The notes: generated from the letters alone by a model not told the origin. Shown: positions 7,134 through 15,942, numbered from the stretch's first letter. The stretch is 38,808 bases of DNA from Verrucomicrobiales bacterium (GCA_947460575.1 CANHIJ010000030.1:1-38808); one strand, 5' to 3'. Numbers and translations: made by a program.

Positions 7134-7964
7134 ATGAAAACATGGTTTATCACTGGAGCGTCGTCGGGATTTGGGCGCGCGATTGCGGCGGCGGCGATCG
7201 CGCAGGGGGATCAAGTGGCGGCGACGGCGCGGGAGGTGGCGTCGGTGGAGCATTTTGTGGAGGACTACCCGCTGCAGGCGCGGGCTTATGCATTAGATGT
7301 GACGCGGCCGGAGACGATTGGGGCGGCCCTGGAGCAGGCGCGGCGGGACTTTGGGTCCATTGATGTGGTGGTGAACAACGCGGGATATGGCTTGATCGGG
7401 GCGCTGGAGGAGTGCGGGGAGGACCAGATGTTGCGGCAGGTGGAGACCAACTTGATGGGCCCGCTACGGGTGATGCGGGCCGCTCTGCCCATTTTCCGGT
7501 CGCAGGGCGGGGGGCACTTTATCAATCTCGGAGCGGCGGCGGCCATTTCTAACTACGCGGGGTTCTCGGTGTACGGCGGGGCCAAGGCGGGTTTGGAACT
7601 GGCCTCAGAAGCGGTCGCGGCGGAGGCGGCGCCCTTTGGGGTGAAGGTGACGGTGGTGATTCCGGGGCCGTTTCGCACGGATTTTATCGGGCGGGGCTTG
7701 GAAAAGGGGGCAGAGTCGCGGCCGGAATATGCGGGGACGGCCGGGAAGTTTGGGGCCTTTTTAGAAAAGGTGGACGGGAAGCAGCCGGGAGACCCGGCGG
7801 CGGCGGCCCGGGCCATCCTCAAGGTGGCGGCGGCGGAGCGCCCGCCGTTTCGATTGGTGCTGGGAAAATATGCCTATCAAAAGGCCCGCCGCCAGTTGGA
7901 CCGCGCGCGCGCGGAGTTGGACGCCTGGGAAGGGGTGGGCTTGGCCACGGATTTTCCGGCTTGA
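7134..7964 (+). CDS. short-chain dehydrogenase/reductase lacking the usual catalytic serine
   Basis: Classical SDR of 276 residues with a Rossmann fold. TGASSGFG (7-14) binds NAD(P), NNAGYG (81-86) follows, Asn106 is in place, and the YxxxK catalytic pair is Tyr147-Gly-Gly-Ala-Lys151. The serine normally 13 residues before the tyrosine is Ala134: the stretch reads NLGAAAAISNYAGF where most family members have a Ser-Ser pair. Ser139 lies nearby and might substitute. After the active site, IPGPFRTDF is the usual PG motif. The closest general type is the quinone/ketoacyl-type oxidoreductases with a C-terminal extension. Substrate is unknown. It follows ispH by 65 bases; whether they share a transcript is unclear. 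Confidence 0.88.
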   Translation: MKTWFITGASSGFGRAIAAAAIAQGDQVAATAREVASVEHFVEDYPLQARAYALDVTRPETIGAALEQARRDFGSIDVVVNNAGYGLIGALEECGEDQMLRQVETNLMGPLRVMRAALPIFRSQGGGHFINLGAAAAISNYAGFSVYGGAKAGLELASEAVAAEAAPFGVKVTVVIPGPFRTDFIGRGLEKGAESRPEYAGTAGKFGAFLEKVDGKQPGDPAAAARAILKVAAAERPPFRLVLGKYAYQKARRQLDRARAELDAWEGVGLATDFPA

Positions 7965-8080
7965 GGCGCGAGGGCGCGCGGGCGGGCGGGCGGGCCCTTC
8001 CAGGGGGCAGAGGGATTTGGTTTTCGGGGGTGTTCCGGGCGTGTTCCGGAGCTACGCTAGGGTGCGGACTCGCGGTGCTA

Positions 8081-8100
8081 GCCGTTTGCCTAGAAACGGC
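8081..8100. other. hairpin after the SDR gene
   Basis: GCCGTTT-GCCTAG-AAACGGC is a perfect 7-bp stem about 120 bases after the SDR stop. It is followed by mixed sequence with only a short T stretch, so it is not a convincing terminator. Confidence 0.3.
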
Positions 8101-8189
8101 AGCTGACTATTTTACTCTGCGGCAGCGGGAAGTAGCGTTAAAATGTTGAATTTTTACGTTGCGCGTTGGTTTTTGGGGGGGAGCCGCTA

Positions 8190-8282
8190 GCACCCCTGCC
8201 GGGGTGCGGGGGATGCCACGGCAGGATCCGGTGGTGTCGCTTCGCTCGACCACCGGCTACAGGCTGAGATGCCTCCGGCATC
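8190..8282. repeat. cluster of short palindromes, probable extragenic repeat
   Basis: Three hairpins follow in under 100 bases: GCACCCC-TGCC-GGGGTGC (8190-8207), CCGGTGGT...ACCACCGG (8228-8256) and GATGCC-TCC-GGCATC (8268-8282). They lie between the SDR gene and the DUF1552 gene, directly before the 41-bp tandem array. No start codon or coding signal is convincing. The look is that of an extragenic palindromic repeat; whether it recurs in the genome needs a search. Confidence 0.65.
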
Positions 8283-8313
8283 AAGGAAGTGGGACTCGCG
8301 ATTGGAGGGGGTG

Positions 8314-8500
8314 GGCTCCGGCGCCGCAGGAGTGCCTGCGGAGTTGTGGTGGAAGGCTCCGGCGCCGCGGGGGTGCCTGCGGAGTCGTGGTGGAAGGCTG
8401 CGGCGCCGCAGGAGTGCCTGCGGAGTTGTGGTGGAAGGTTGCGGCGTCGCGGGGGTGCCTGCGGAGTCGCGGTGGAAGGTTGCGGCGCCGCGGGGGCCTG
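8314..8500. repeat. 41-bp tandem repeat array, four full copies plus a partial fifth
   Basis: Units begin at 8314, 8355, 8396, 8437 and 8478, each starting GG then CT/TT and CCGGCGCCGC or a variant, then a TGCCTGCGGAGT core and TGTGGTGGAA end. The spacing is exactly 41 each time; copies differ at a few positions (GCAGGAG versus GCGGGGG). Each unit holds the palindromic core GGCGCCGC. The period is not a multiple of three and the copies are adjacent without spacers, so neither a repeat protein nor a CRISPR explains it. It lies at the 3' end of the DUF1552 gene. The 7965-8536 gap holds only repeats and hairpins. Confidence 0.9.
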
Positions 8501-8536
8501 TGGGTTTGAAGGTGGGCCGCTTGGCTACAGTTTGGA

Positions 8537-9886
8537 TTAGCCGATGGCTTCGAGGCGGCCGGTGCTGTCTCCGAAGCGGGGGAGGCTGAGGCCAAGGCGG
8601 TCGAGGAGGGAGAGGTAGAGATTGCACATGGGGGTCTCCTGGGAGAGGCGGAGGTGGCGCCCTTTTTGGAGGCGGCCGCCGCCGCCGCCGGCGAGGATGA
8701 CCGGGAGGTCGTCGTGGTTGTGGCGGTCGGGGTCACTGATGCCGCCGCCGTAGACGATCATGCAGTTGTCGAGGAGGGAGCCGTCGCCTTCGGGGAGGGC
8801 TTTGAGTTTTTGGAGGAAGTAGGCAAATTGGGCGCTGTAAAACTCGTCGATGCGGGCGATTTTTTCGAGTTTTTCGGGATCGCGTTGGTGGTGGGAGATG
8901 CCGTGGTGGGCGTCGGGGACGCCGATATCGGGGAAGCTGCGATTGGAACCGTCGTGGGCGAGGAGGAAGGTGGAGATGCGGGTGGAGTCGGTTTGGAAGG
9001 CGAGGACTTGGAGGTCGAACATCAGGCGGATGTGGTCCTGGTAGTTGTCGGGGATGCCGGTGGGCTTGGGGTAATCGGGGAGGGCCTGGGAGAATTGGGC
9101 GGCGTTGCCGAGGCGGCGCTCGATGTCGCGGACGGAGGTGAGGTACTCGTCGAGTTTTTGTTTGTCGGTGGAGCCGAGTTGGCGTTGGAGGGCCTTGGCG
9201 TCTTCGAGGACGAAGTCGAGGACGCTTTGGTTGTAGAATTCGCGCTTGGCGCGGGCGGCGTCTTCTTCGGGGCCGTGGCCGCCGGAGAAGAGGCGCTCGA
9301 AGGCGAGCTTGGGGTCGCGCTCGGGGGCGAGGGGCGAGGTTTCGCTTTTCCAGGCCAGGTTGAATTGATAGGAACAGGAATAGCCGCTGTCGCAGTTGCC
9401 GGCGCGGCGGGCTTCGTCGCAGCTGAGTTCGAGGGAGGGAAGGCGGGTGAGTTGGCCGAGGTCTTTGGCGGCGACTTGGTCGATGGAAATGCCGTTGCGG
9501 ATGTCGGCGCCGGAGGTTTTGCGGGCTTGGACGCCGGTGAGGAAGCTGGCGTTAGCGCGGGCGTGGTCGCCGCCGCCGTCGCCATTGGCCTGGGCCTTTT
9601 CGTGTTTGAGGCCGGTGATGACTTGGAAGTCGGACTGGAGGTCCTTGAGGGGAGCGAGGGCGCGGCTGAGGGCGTAGTCGCGGCCGTCCTGGCTGGGGGT
9701 CCAGTGAGCCATGTTTTTGCCGTTGGGCGTGTAGACGAAGGCGATGCGGAGGGGGGCTTGGCGGCCGGTTTTGGCGGCGCTAACGCTGGCGCGGGCGGCG
9801 AAGGGGGCGGTGGCTTCGAGGGCGGGCAGGGCCATGAGGGTGCCGAGGCCGCGGAGAAAGCGGCGGCGCGAAAGGTCGGGGGACAT
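8537..9886 (-). CDS. DUF1552 family exported protein, solitary copy
   Basis: A 449-residue protein with a twin-arginine type signal (SRRRFLRGLG then a hydrophobic stretch), so probably exported folded. The body matches DUF1552: RIAFVYTPNGKNM, GDHARANASFLTG, NCDSGYSCSYQ, LLAHDGSNRSF, HHGISHHQRDPEKL and a final NLYLSLLDRLGL. The family is abundant in Verrucomicrobia and Planctomycetes, nearly always next to DUF1592-type cytochromes; its biochemistry is unknown and it has a sulfatase/phosphatase-like flavour (many conserved Asp, His). This copy has no DUF1592 partner beside it, unlike the paralogue at 23348-24688. The repeat cluster at 8.2-8.5 kb lies at its 3' end. Start at 9886 puts the RR motif at residues 7-9. 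Confidence 0.88.
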   Translation of the reverse strand: MSPDLSRRRFLRGLGTLMALPALEATAPFAARASVSAAKTGRQAPLRIAFVYTPNGKNMAHWTPSQDGRDYALSRALAPLKDLQSDFQVITGLKHEKAQANGDGGGDHARANASFLTGVQARKTSGADIRNGISIDQVAAKDLGQLTRLPSLELSCDEARRAGNCDSGYSCSYQFNLAWKSETSPLAPERDPKLAFERLFSGGHGPEEDAARAKREFYNQSVLDFVLEDAKALQRQLGSTDKQKLDEYLTSVRDIERRLGNAAQFSQALPDYPKPTGIPDNYQDHIRLMFDLQVLAFQTDSTRISTFLLAHDGSNRSFPDIGVPDAHHGISHHQRDPEKLEKIARIDEFYSAQFAYFLQKLKALPEGDGSLLDNCMIVYGGGISDPDRHNHDDLPVILAGGGGGRLQKGRHLRLSQETPMCNLYLSLLDRLGLSLPRFGDSTGRLEAIG

Positions 9887-10058
9887 GGGGAGCAGGGGGT
9901 TCAGGGGAAGGAGGGGCCTGGGGAGAGGGAAGCGTGCCCGCGGTGCAGCATAACCGACGAATGGCGGGGGCGCATCCTTTCAACTGGAAGAAACGCCTCC
10001 GGGGCGGGAAGCGATGCCGCCTTGCGCGGCGGGGAAATCGGCCTAGGGCTGGGCCATC

Positions 10059-11150
10059 ATGTCAGACCCCGGATTTTACATCGTTCCTGCGGCGCAGCAC
10101 CGCGACCTCATGGTGGCCGCTTACCGGCACCGCGGTTATACGGCGGAGGAATCGGCGGACGCGGCGCGGTTTTGTGAGATGGCGAGCGCGCACGGCATTC
10201 GCACCCACAACGGGATTAAGGCGCTGCATTTGGATGAGCATTTTGGGAGCAAGGCGGGGGGCTGTGTGCCGGGGGCGGTGATTGAGGAGGTGCCGAGTCG
10301 GTTTGCGGCGTCGCGGATTTGGAATGCCAATAAAAAATTAGGGCAGTCGACGGCGTATGCGGCGATGGAGGAGGCGATCCGGCTAGCGGATCAGTATGGG
10401 ATTGGGCAGGTGAGTGTGGACAATGCGTTTCACTATCTGTGGGGCGGCGGCTATGTGATGGATGCGGCGCGGCGGGGGTATGTGGCCTACACGAACTGCA
10501 CGGCGGCCCTGGCGGAGGTGGTGCCGATGGGGGGGAAGTTCCCCACCTTGGGGACCAATCCGCACAGCTGGGGGTTTCCCACCGTGGCGGCCTTGGGGTA
10601 TCCGGTGGTGATTGACTGGGCGACGAGCACGGTGGCGATGGGGCGGGTGCAGCAGTTCAAGCGGGAGGGACGGCAGTTGCCGCCCCAGGCGGCGGTGGAT
10701 GCTCAGGGGCAGCCGACCACCGACCCGCACCAGGTGGCGGCGCTGTTGCCGTTTGGGGCGCACAAAGGCTATGGGTTGTCGCTGATCAACGAGATGGTAG
10801 GAGCCTTGATAGGGGGTTCGCTGCCGACGTTGCGAAGTCGGCCGATTCCCGAGGGGGAGAAGCGGTCGTGTTGCTTTTATTTTTCGGTGATTCACCCCGA
10901 GGCGCTGAGCGGGGGGCATTTTGCACAGGGGCGGAATCAGGCGGAGAATCTCCGCGCGGTGTTGGCCGACGTGTTTGGGCACGGGAATGAGGGCTGCACC
11001 TTGCCCGGCCAGCCGGAGGCGGAAGCGGCGGCGGCGACGGCGGCGGCGGGGGGATTGCGGTTCTCGGCGGCGGAGATCGAGGAATTGAATGCGATCGGGC
11101 GGGAGTGCGGCCAAGCGGAGTGGCGGCTGGAGGAATTGCGGCGGGGATAA
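10059..11150 (+). CDS. Ldh_2 family NAD(P)-dependent oxidoreductase (malate/L-lactate dehydrogenase-like)
   Basis: Member of the type-2 malate/lactate/ureidoglycolate dehydrogenase family, unrelated to classic Rossmann LDH. The 363 residues run from the N-terminal helical part through ASAHGIRTHNG (His45 region, the usual catalytic histidine), DNAFHYLWGGGY, LAEVVPMGGKFPTLGTNPHS (nucleotide-binding GTNP), IDWATSTVAMG, PFGAHKGYGLSL and a C-terminal helix. The family acts on 2-hydroxy acids or keto acids such as malate, L-lactate, 2,3-diketogulonate or sugar acids; I cannot choose among these. Start at 10059 fits the family; no good Shine-Dalgarno. It is divergent from the DUF1552 gene and 52 bases ahead of the NAD(P)HX repair gene. 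Confidence 0.9.
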   Translation: MSDPGFYIVPAAQHRDLMVAAYRHRGYTAEESADAARFCEMASAHGIRTHNGIKALHLDEHFGSKAGGCVPGAVIEEVPSRFAASRIWNANKKLGQSTAYAAMEEAIRLADQYGIGQVSVDNAFHYLWGGGYVMDAARRGYVAYTNCTAALAEVVPMGGKFPTLGTNPHSWGFPTVAALGYPVVIDWATSTVAMGRVQQFKREGRQLPPQAAVDAQGQPTTDPHQVAALLPFGAHKGYGLSLINEMVGALIGGSLPTLRSRPIPEGEKRSCCFYFSVIHPEALSGGHFAQGRNQAENLRAVLADVFGHGNEGCTLPGQPEAEAAAATAAAGGLRFSAAEIEELNAIGRECGQAEWRLEELRRG

Positions 11151-11202
11151 TGCGGGTTTTTCCGGCCTGGCGGGCGGGAGTTTTTTGGCGCTAGTTGGGG
11201 GC

Positions 11203-12750
11203 ATGTCTGCTTGGTCCCCTGCGTTTCCGGCACTGGTCACTTCGGGAGAGATGCGCGCCCTGGAGGAGGCGGCGGTGGCGGCGGGAAGGAGCGAGGAGGC
11301 TTTGATGGACGCGGCGAGCCTAGCTTTGGCGCAAACCGTGCAAGAGTGGCTGCCGCGGCCGGGAGCGGCGGTGGTTTTCGCGGGGAAGGGGCATAACGCG
11401 GGGGATGCTTTTGGATTGGCGGGGCACTTGGTGGAGGCGGGATGGCGAGTGGAAGTGCGGTTGGCCTGGCCGGAGGGGGAGTTGCGGCCGTTGGCGGCGC
11501 GGAAGCTGGCGGCGATCCGCGCGCGGGTGACCTGGGCGGCGCTGGATGCGGAAGCGGTGCCGGAGGGGCGGCCGCTTTTGTTGATCGATGGGGTGCTCGG
11601 AATCGGAGGGAGCGGGCGGTTGCAGGGGGCGGCGGCGGGGGCGGTGCGGGCCCTCAATGCGCTGCGGCATCGCCGCCAGGCCCTGGCGCTCGCGGTGGAC
11701 CTGCCGAGCGGGTTGGGAGGCGATGAGGAGCCGGTGGCGGCCGACCTGACGGCCACGCTGGGTTGGCCCAAGGATTTTTTGCTCGCCGACGAGGCCAGCG
11801 CCTGGGTGGGGCGGCTGGTGGCGCTGCCGCTGGCGGGCTTGGCGGCGCCGGAGGGAAGGGAGGCGAGGGATTTTTTGGTGACGGCGGCGGGACTGCGCGC
11901 CTGGCTGCCGCCGCGGCCCGCCTTTTCCCGGCACAAGGGCCAGAGCGGGCGCATCGGCTTGGTGGCGGGGTCGGTGGGCCTAACGGGGGCGGCGCGGCTG
12001 GCGGCTACGGCGGCGGCTTTGATGGGCGGGGGCCTGGTGACGCTTTTTTGCCCGCGCGACGCCTACGCCATACTAGCGGCTAGTTGTCCGCCGGAGGTGA
12101 TGGTGCGGCCGGTGGGGTCGTGTGGGGAAGTGCGTGATTTTCCGCTAGATGCGCTGGGGTTGGGCCCGGGAATGGGGGCGAGCGCGCTGCCGGGGTTGGC
12201 GGAGCTTTTGCGGGAGGACGCGCGGCCGCTGGTGGTGGACGCGGATGCGCTCAATGGCTTGGCGGCGGGTCCGGGGCTGGGGCGGGGAGGCTGGGGGGGG
12301 CCGCGGCTATTTACGCCGCACCCGGGGGAATTGGGGCGGCTGATGGCGGCCGCTGGGCTGGGGCAGGTGGCGGGGGGCCGACGCCAGCAGGCCCAGGCCT
12401 TGGCCGAGGCCCTGGGGGTGACCGTCTTGGCCAAGAGCGCGCGCTCCTTAGTAGTGGAAGCGGGCCGTCCCGCGGCTTGGAATGGCAGCGGCCACCCCCT
12501 GATGGCGCGGGGCGGCATGGGGGATGTGCTGACGGGATTTTTGACTACCTGGGCGGCCCAGGGCCTGCCGCTATACCGGGCGGCGGCGCTGGGCTCGTGG
12601 GCGCTGGGGCGGGGCGCGGAGTTGTTCCACCGCGCCAGCGGCCACGAGGAGACGGGCTTGGCCTCGGAGGTGATGGCTTGGGCGGCGGGGGCGGCGATGG
12701 CGGAACTGCGGGGCGGCTGGGCGGGTGGCGGCGGGTTTGGTCGCGGTTAG
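11203..12750 (+). CDS. nnr: bifunctional NAD(P)H-hydrate epimerase / ADP-dependent dehydratase
   Basis: Metabolite-repair enzyme: restores damaged NAD(P)HX to NAD(P)H. The N-terminal YjeF_N epimerase domain (about 10-215) has GKGHNAGDAF (61-70, canonical form GxGNNGGDG, so two residues differ) and VDLPSGLGGDEEP. The C-terminal kinase-fold dehydratase (about 235-505) has RIGLVAGSVGLTGAARLAA, LGPGMG, VVDADALNG, TPHPGELGRL, and MARGGMGDVLTGFL with the catalytic Asp. Total 515 residues is the usual length for the fused form. I chose the ATG at 11203; the frame is open upstream to 11089 but that stretch overlaps the previous gene. It ends 13 bases from the convergent pckG stop. It probably shares a transcript with the Ldh_2 gene. 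Confidence 0.93.
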   Translation: MSAWSPAFPALVTSGEMRALEEAAVAAGRSEEALMDAASLALAQTVQEWLPRPGAAVVFAGKGHNAGDAFGLAGHLVEAGWRVEVRLAWPEGELRPLAARKLAAIRARVTWAALDAEAVPEGRPLLLIDGVLGIGGSGRLQGAAAGAVRALNALRHRRQALALAVDLPSGLGGDEEPVAADLTATLGWPKDFLLADEASAWVGRLVALPLAGLAAPEGREARDFLVTAAGLRAWLPPRPAFSRHKGQSGRIGLVAGSVGLTGAARLAATAAALMGGGLVTLFCPRDAYAILAASCPPEVMVRPVGSCGEVRDFPLDALGLGPGMGASALPGLAELLREDARPLVVDADALNGLAAGPGLGRGGWGGPRLFTPHPGELGRLMAAAGLGQVAGGRRQQAQALAEALGVTVLAKSARSLVVEAGRPAAWNGSGHPLMARGGMGDVLTGFLTTWAAQGLPLYRAAALGSWALGRGAELFHRASGHEETGLASEVMAWAAGAAMAELRGGWAGGGGFGRG

Positions 12751-12763
12751 AGTGGAGGGGATG

Positions 12764-14563
12764 CTAGAGGCGCCCCGCGAGGAGTTCGCGCTGGAAGACG
12801 AGTTCTTTGGGGAGGTTGTCGTAGAGGTTGAGATAGAGTTCGCCCTGGCTGATCAGCTCTTCGCGCCATTCGCTGGGGTTGAAGGCCATCGCGGCGTCGA
12901 AGGATTCGCGGGTGAAGCCTTCGAGTCCGGCGGAGTTGAAGTCCTCGTAGTGAGGGACCCATCCGATGTTTTGCTCGTGGCCCGCGATGCGGCCTTGGCA
13001 GCGGTGAAAGATCCACTCAAGGACGCGCATGTTTTGGCCAAAACCGGGCCAGAGGTATTTGCCGTCGGGGCTTTTGCGGAACCAGTTCACATGGAAGATG
13101 CGCGGGAGGTGGGTGAGGAGGCGGCGCATTTCGATCCAGTGGTGGAAGTAATGCCCCATGTTATAGCCGCAGAAGGGGAGCATGGCCATGGGGTCGCGCC
13201 GGACCCGGCCGATCGCGCCGGCGGCGGCGGCGGTGGTCTCGCTGCCCATGGTGGCGCCCATGTAGACGCCGTGGACCCAATTGAAGGCTTGGTAGACGAG
13301 AGGCATGGTGGTGGGGCGGCGGCCGCCGAAGATGATCGCGCTGATGGGGACGCCGTCGGGGTCGTCCCAGTGGGGGTCGATGCTGGGGCACTGGCGGGCG
13401 GGGGCGGTGAAGCGGCTATTGGGGTGGGCCGCTAGGGTGCCGCGGGCGGGAGTCCAGGGCTGGCCGCGCCAGTCCGTTAGGGAGTCGGGCGGGGACTCGG
13501 TCAGGCCTTCCCACCAAACGCCGCCGTCGTCGGTGGCGGCGACGTTAGTAAAGATGGTATTTTGGGATAGGGCGGCCATGGCGTTGGGGTTGGAGAGCAG
13601 GGAGGTGCCGGGGGCGACGCCGAAGTAGCCGGACTCTGGATTAATGGCGCGGAGGCGCCCGTCGGGACCGGGCCACATCCAGGCGATGTCGTCGCCGACC
13701 ACGGTGGCCTTCCAGCCCTCGTAGCCGGGCGGGGGGATGATCATGGAGAGGTTGGTTTTCCCGCAGGCGCTGGGGAAGGCGGCGGCGAGGTAGAGTTTTT
13801 CGGACTGGGGATTTTCGAGGCCAAGGATGAGCATGTGTTCGGCCATCCAGCCTTCGTCGCGGCCCATGACGCTGGCGATGCGGAGGGCGAGGCATTTTTT
13901 GCCGAGGAGGGCATTGCCGCCATAGCCGCTGCCGAAGCTCCAGATGGCGCGCTCCTCGGGGAAGTGGACGATGTATTTGGTAGGGTTACAGGGCCAGGGA
14001 ACGTCGGCAGCGCCCTGTCCGAGGGGGGCGCCCACGCTGTGCAAACAGGGGACGAAGGGCCCCTCGGCGCCGAGTTGCGCGAGCACCGGGGCGCCGATGC
14101 GGGCCATGATGCGCATGTTGACGACGACGTAGGCGGAGTCGGTGAGTTCGACTCCGATGATGGAGCGAGGCGAGCCGAGGGGGCCCATGGAGAAGGGGAT
14201 GACGTAGAGGGTGCGGCCCGCCATGCAGCCGTCGAAGAGGCCGCGCAGAGTGGCTTTCATGAGCTGCGGGTCTTGCCAGTTGTTGGTGGGGCCGACGTCT
14301 TGGGGGCGCTTGCTGCAGATGAAGGTGCGCTCTTCGACGCGGGCGACGTCGGAGGGATCGGAGAGGGCGAGGAAGCAGCCGGGATGGCGGGATGGGTCGA
14401 GGCGGCGAAAGGTGCCGCTTTCGACGAGGCCATCGCAGAGGAAATCGTACTCGGGTTGGGATCCGTCGCACCAATGGACGGCGGCGGGGAGGCAGAGGGC
14501 GGTGACCTCTTCTACCCAGGCGAGGAGGGCGGCGTGGCAGGTGGGGGGAGATGGCGCGGTCAT
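12764..14563 (-). CDS. pckG: phosphoenolpyruvate carboxykinase (GTP)
   Basis: Converts oxaloacetate and GTP to PEP, CO2 and GDP at the start of gluconeogenesis (or the reverse). The 599-residue protein is the GTP-dependent type: [35 protein letters not shown], the P-loop-like FPSACGKTN (263-271), [23 protein letters not shown] and [17 protein letters not shown]. Active-site Cys267 lies in the SACGKT loop and Asp291-292 bind metal. Length fits the family (about 600). The gene is divergent from citrate synthase with a 209-base gap between the starts, so opposite regulation of the TCA entry and gluconeogenesis is possible. It overlaps no neighbour. The leader just before the ATG is pyrimidine-rich and lacks a Shine-Dalgarno. 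Confidence 0.96.
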   Translation of the reverse strand: MTAPSPPTCHAALLAWVEEVTALCLPAAVHWCDGSQPEYDFLCDGLVESGTFRRLDPSRHPGCFLALSDPSDVARVEERTFICSKRPQDVGPTNNWQDPQLMKATLRGLFDGCMAGRTLYVIPFSMGPLGSPRSIIGVELTDSAYVVVNMRIMARIGAPVLAQLGAEGPFVPCLHSVGAPLGQGAADVPWPCNPTKYIVHFPEERAIWSFGSGYGGNALLGKKCLALRIASVMGRDEGWMAEHMLILGLENPQSEKLYLAAAFPSACGKTNLSMIIPPPGYEGWKATVVGDDIAWMWPGPDGRLRAINPESGYFGVAPGTSLLSNPNAMAALSQNTIFTNVAATDDGGVWWEGLTESPPDSLTDWRGQPWTPARGTLAAHPNSRFTAPARQCPSIDPHWDDPDGVPISAIIFGGRRPTTMPLVYQAFNWVHGVYMGATMGSETTAAAAGAIGRVRRDPMAMLPFCGYNMGHYFHHWIEMRRLLTHLPRIFHVNWFRKSPDGKYLWPGFGQNMRVLEWIFHRCQGRIAGHEQNIGWVPHYEDFNSAGLEGFTRESFDAAMAFNPSEWREELISQGELYLNLYDNLPKELVFQRELLAGRL

Positions 14564-14707
14564 GAGATAAGGAAGGATCGGCTGGCGGGGGCAAAACTCC
14601 AGCGCGGGTCGGCAGGATAAGTAGCGCGCGCGGGCAGTGCCGGGCGTGGCAGAAGCTGCGGGTAAAAAACCATTGAGTGCGGCGCGGGTCCCGCTTAAGA
14701 CTTGGCC

Positions 14708-14721
14708 TTTCCGCGCGGAAA
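14708..14721. promoter_or_regulatory. 14-bp perfect palindrome in the pckG-citrate synthase gap
   Basis: TTTCCGCGCGGAAA is its own reverse complement. It is flanked by TTGGCC (14702) and an A/T-rich TAATTA (14723), which resemble a weak promoter reading toward citrate synthase; the palindrome would then sit between -35 and -10, a usual operator spot. The spacer (15 bases) is short, so the promoter reading is tentative. It lies 52 bases before the citrate synthase ATG. Confidence 0.35.
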
Positions 14722-14772
14722 ATAATTAAACCCCCTTTGCCCCGGATTCCCCTTTTCCCCCTCTCTCTGCAT

Positions 14773-15900
14773 ATGTCACTAGTCGCCAAAGGTCTTGAAG
14801 GTGTCGTCGCCAATGAATCCCGCCTCAGCGAGGTCGATGGGGCCAATGGCAAGCTGTGTTATTTGGGGTACAGCATCGACGATCTGGTGGAGCATACCAC
14901 TTTTGAAGAGGTGATCCACCTGCTGCACCGGGGGCATTTGCCGAACCGCGCGGAATTGGCGGCGTTTACGGCGGATTTGCGGGGTTGTCGGGCGCTGCCC
15001 GCGGAAGTCTTGGCTTTTATCGTCAGCCTGCCGACCCATTTGGAGCCGATGTGCGTGTTGCGCACCGCGGTTTCCCTGCTGGGGGCGCTGGATTTGCGCG
15101 GGGAAGACCAGAATGCGGCGCTCAACGCGGAGCGTGCCCTGGCCCTCTGCGCCCAGGTCCCCCTCATCGTGGCGGCCTATCACCGCCACCGCCAAGGCCT
15201 AGCGCTCCCGGAAATCCGCCAGGACCTCAGCGAGGCCGGGAGTTTCCTCTATCTCATGAGCGGAGAAGAGCCCACCGCGGATGCCACCCACACCTTGGAC
15301 GTGGCCTACATCCTGCACGCCGATCACGGGATGAACGCGAGCACTTTCAGCGCCCGCGTCACCGTGGCCACCCTGAGCGATATCTATTCCGCTATCACTA
15401 GCGCTATCGGGACCCTCAAGGGCCCGCTGCACGGGGGGGCCAATGAAGGCGTCATCGACATGTTGTTGGAAATCGGCGAGGAAGACCGCGTCGATGCCTG
15501 GGTGGCCGACAAAATGGCCCGCAAGGAAAAGATTATGGGCATCGGCCACCGCGTCTACAAGGTGCTCGATCCCCGCGCCCCCCACCTCCAGAAAATGGCT
15601 ATCAAGCTCACCGAGGAATTGGGTGAGCCGAAGTGGATCCGCATGAGCGAGCGCATCGCCACCATCATGCGCGAGCAAAAGAATCTGAACGCCAACGTCG
15701 ATTTCTACAGCGCTACGGTCTATTACAGCTTGGGCATTCCGACCGATCTCTTCACCCCTATTTTTGCAATTAGCCGCACCGCGGGCTGGACCGCTCAGGT
15801 CTTGGAGCAATTGGAGGACAACCGCCTGTACCGCCCCCTCACGGAATACACTGGGCCCGCCGCGCCGCAGCCGCTCCTGCCCATCGACCAGCGCCCCTGA
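14773..15900 (+). CDS. citrate synthase (short Gram-positive/archaeal-like type; possible 2-methylcitrate activity)
   Basis: Condenses oxaloacetate and acetyl-CoA to citrate, the TCA entry reaction. The 375-residue protein is the short type I form related to Bacillus CitZ and 2-methylcitrate synthases. Catalytic residues are all visible: His185 in HADHGMNAS, His220 in LHGGANEGV, His259 in MGIGHRVYK, Asp310 in NANVDFYSATVYY, and Arg335 in ISRTAGWTAQ. I chose the ATG at 14773, where MSLVAKGLEGVVANES matches the family N-terminus; 32 unconserved residues could precede. The gene stands out by C-ending codons (GCC, CTC, ATC) while neighbouring plus-strand genes favour GCG, CGG and GGG, which may reflect high expression. 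It leads toward fdhD, 42 bases on. Confidence 0.95.
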   Translation: MSLVAKGLEGVVANESRLSEVDGANGKLCYLGYSIDDLVEHTTFEEVIHLLHRGHLPNRAELAAFTADLRGCRALPAEVLAFIVSLPTHLEPMCVLRTAVSLLGALDLRGEDQNAALNAERALALCAQVPLIVAAYHRHRQGLALPEIRQDLSEAGSFLYLMSGEEPTADATHTLDVAYILHADHGMNASTFSARVTVATLSDIYSAITSAIGTLKGPLHGGANEGVIDMLLEIGEEDRVDAWVADKMARKEKIMGIGHRVYKVLDPRAPHLQKMAIKLTEELGEPKWIRMSERIATIMREQKNLNANVDFYSATVYYSLGIPTDLFTPIFAISRTAGWTAQVLEQLEDNRLYRPLTEYTGPAAPQPLLPIDQRP

Positions 15901-15942
15901 GAAGCTGCGGGTCCGCAGGGGGATGTGGAAAAGGGAATCGCC

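Noticed and set aside
8314..8500. CRISPR array
   Set aside because: Units are directly adjacent with no spacers, the period is 41 with sequence drift, and no cas genes are nearby.
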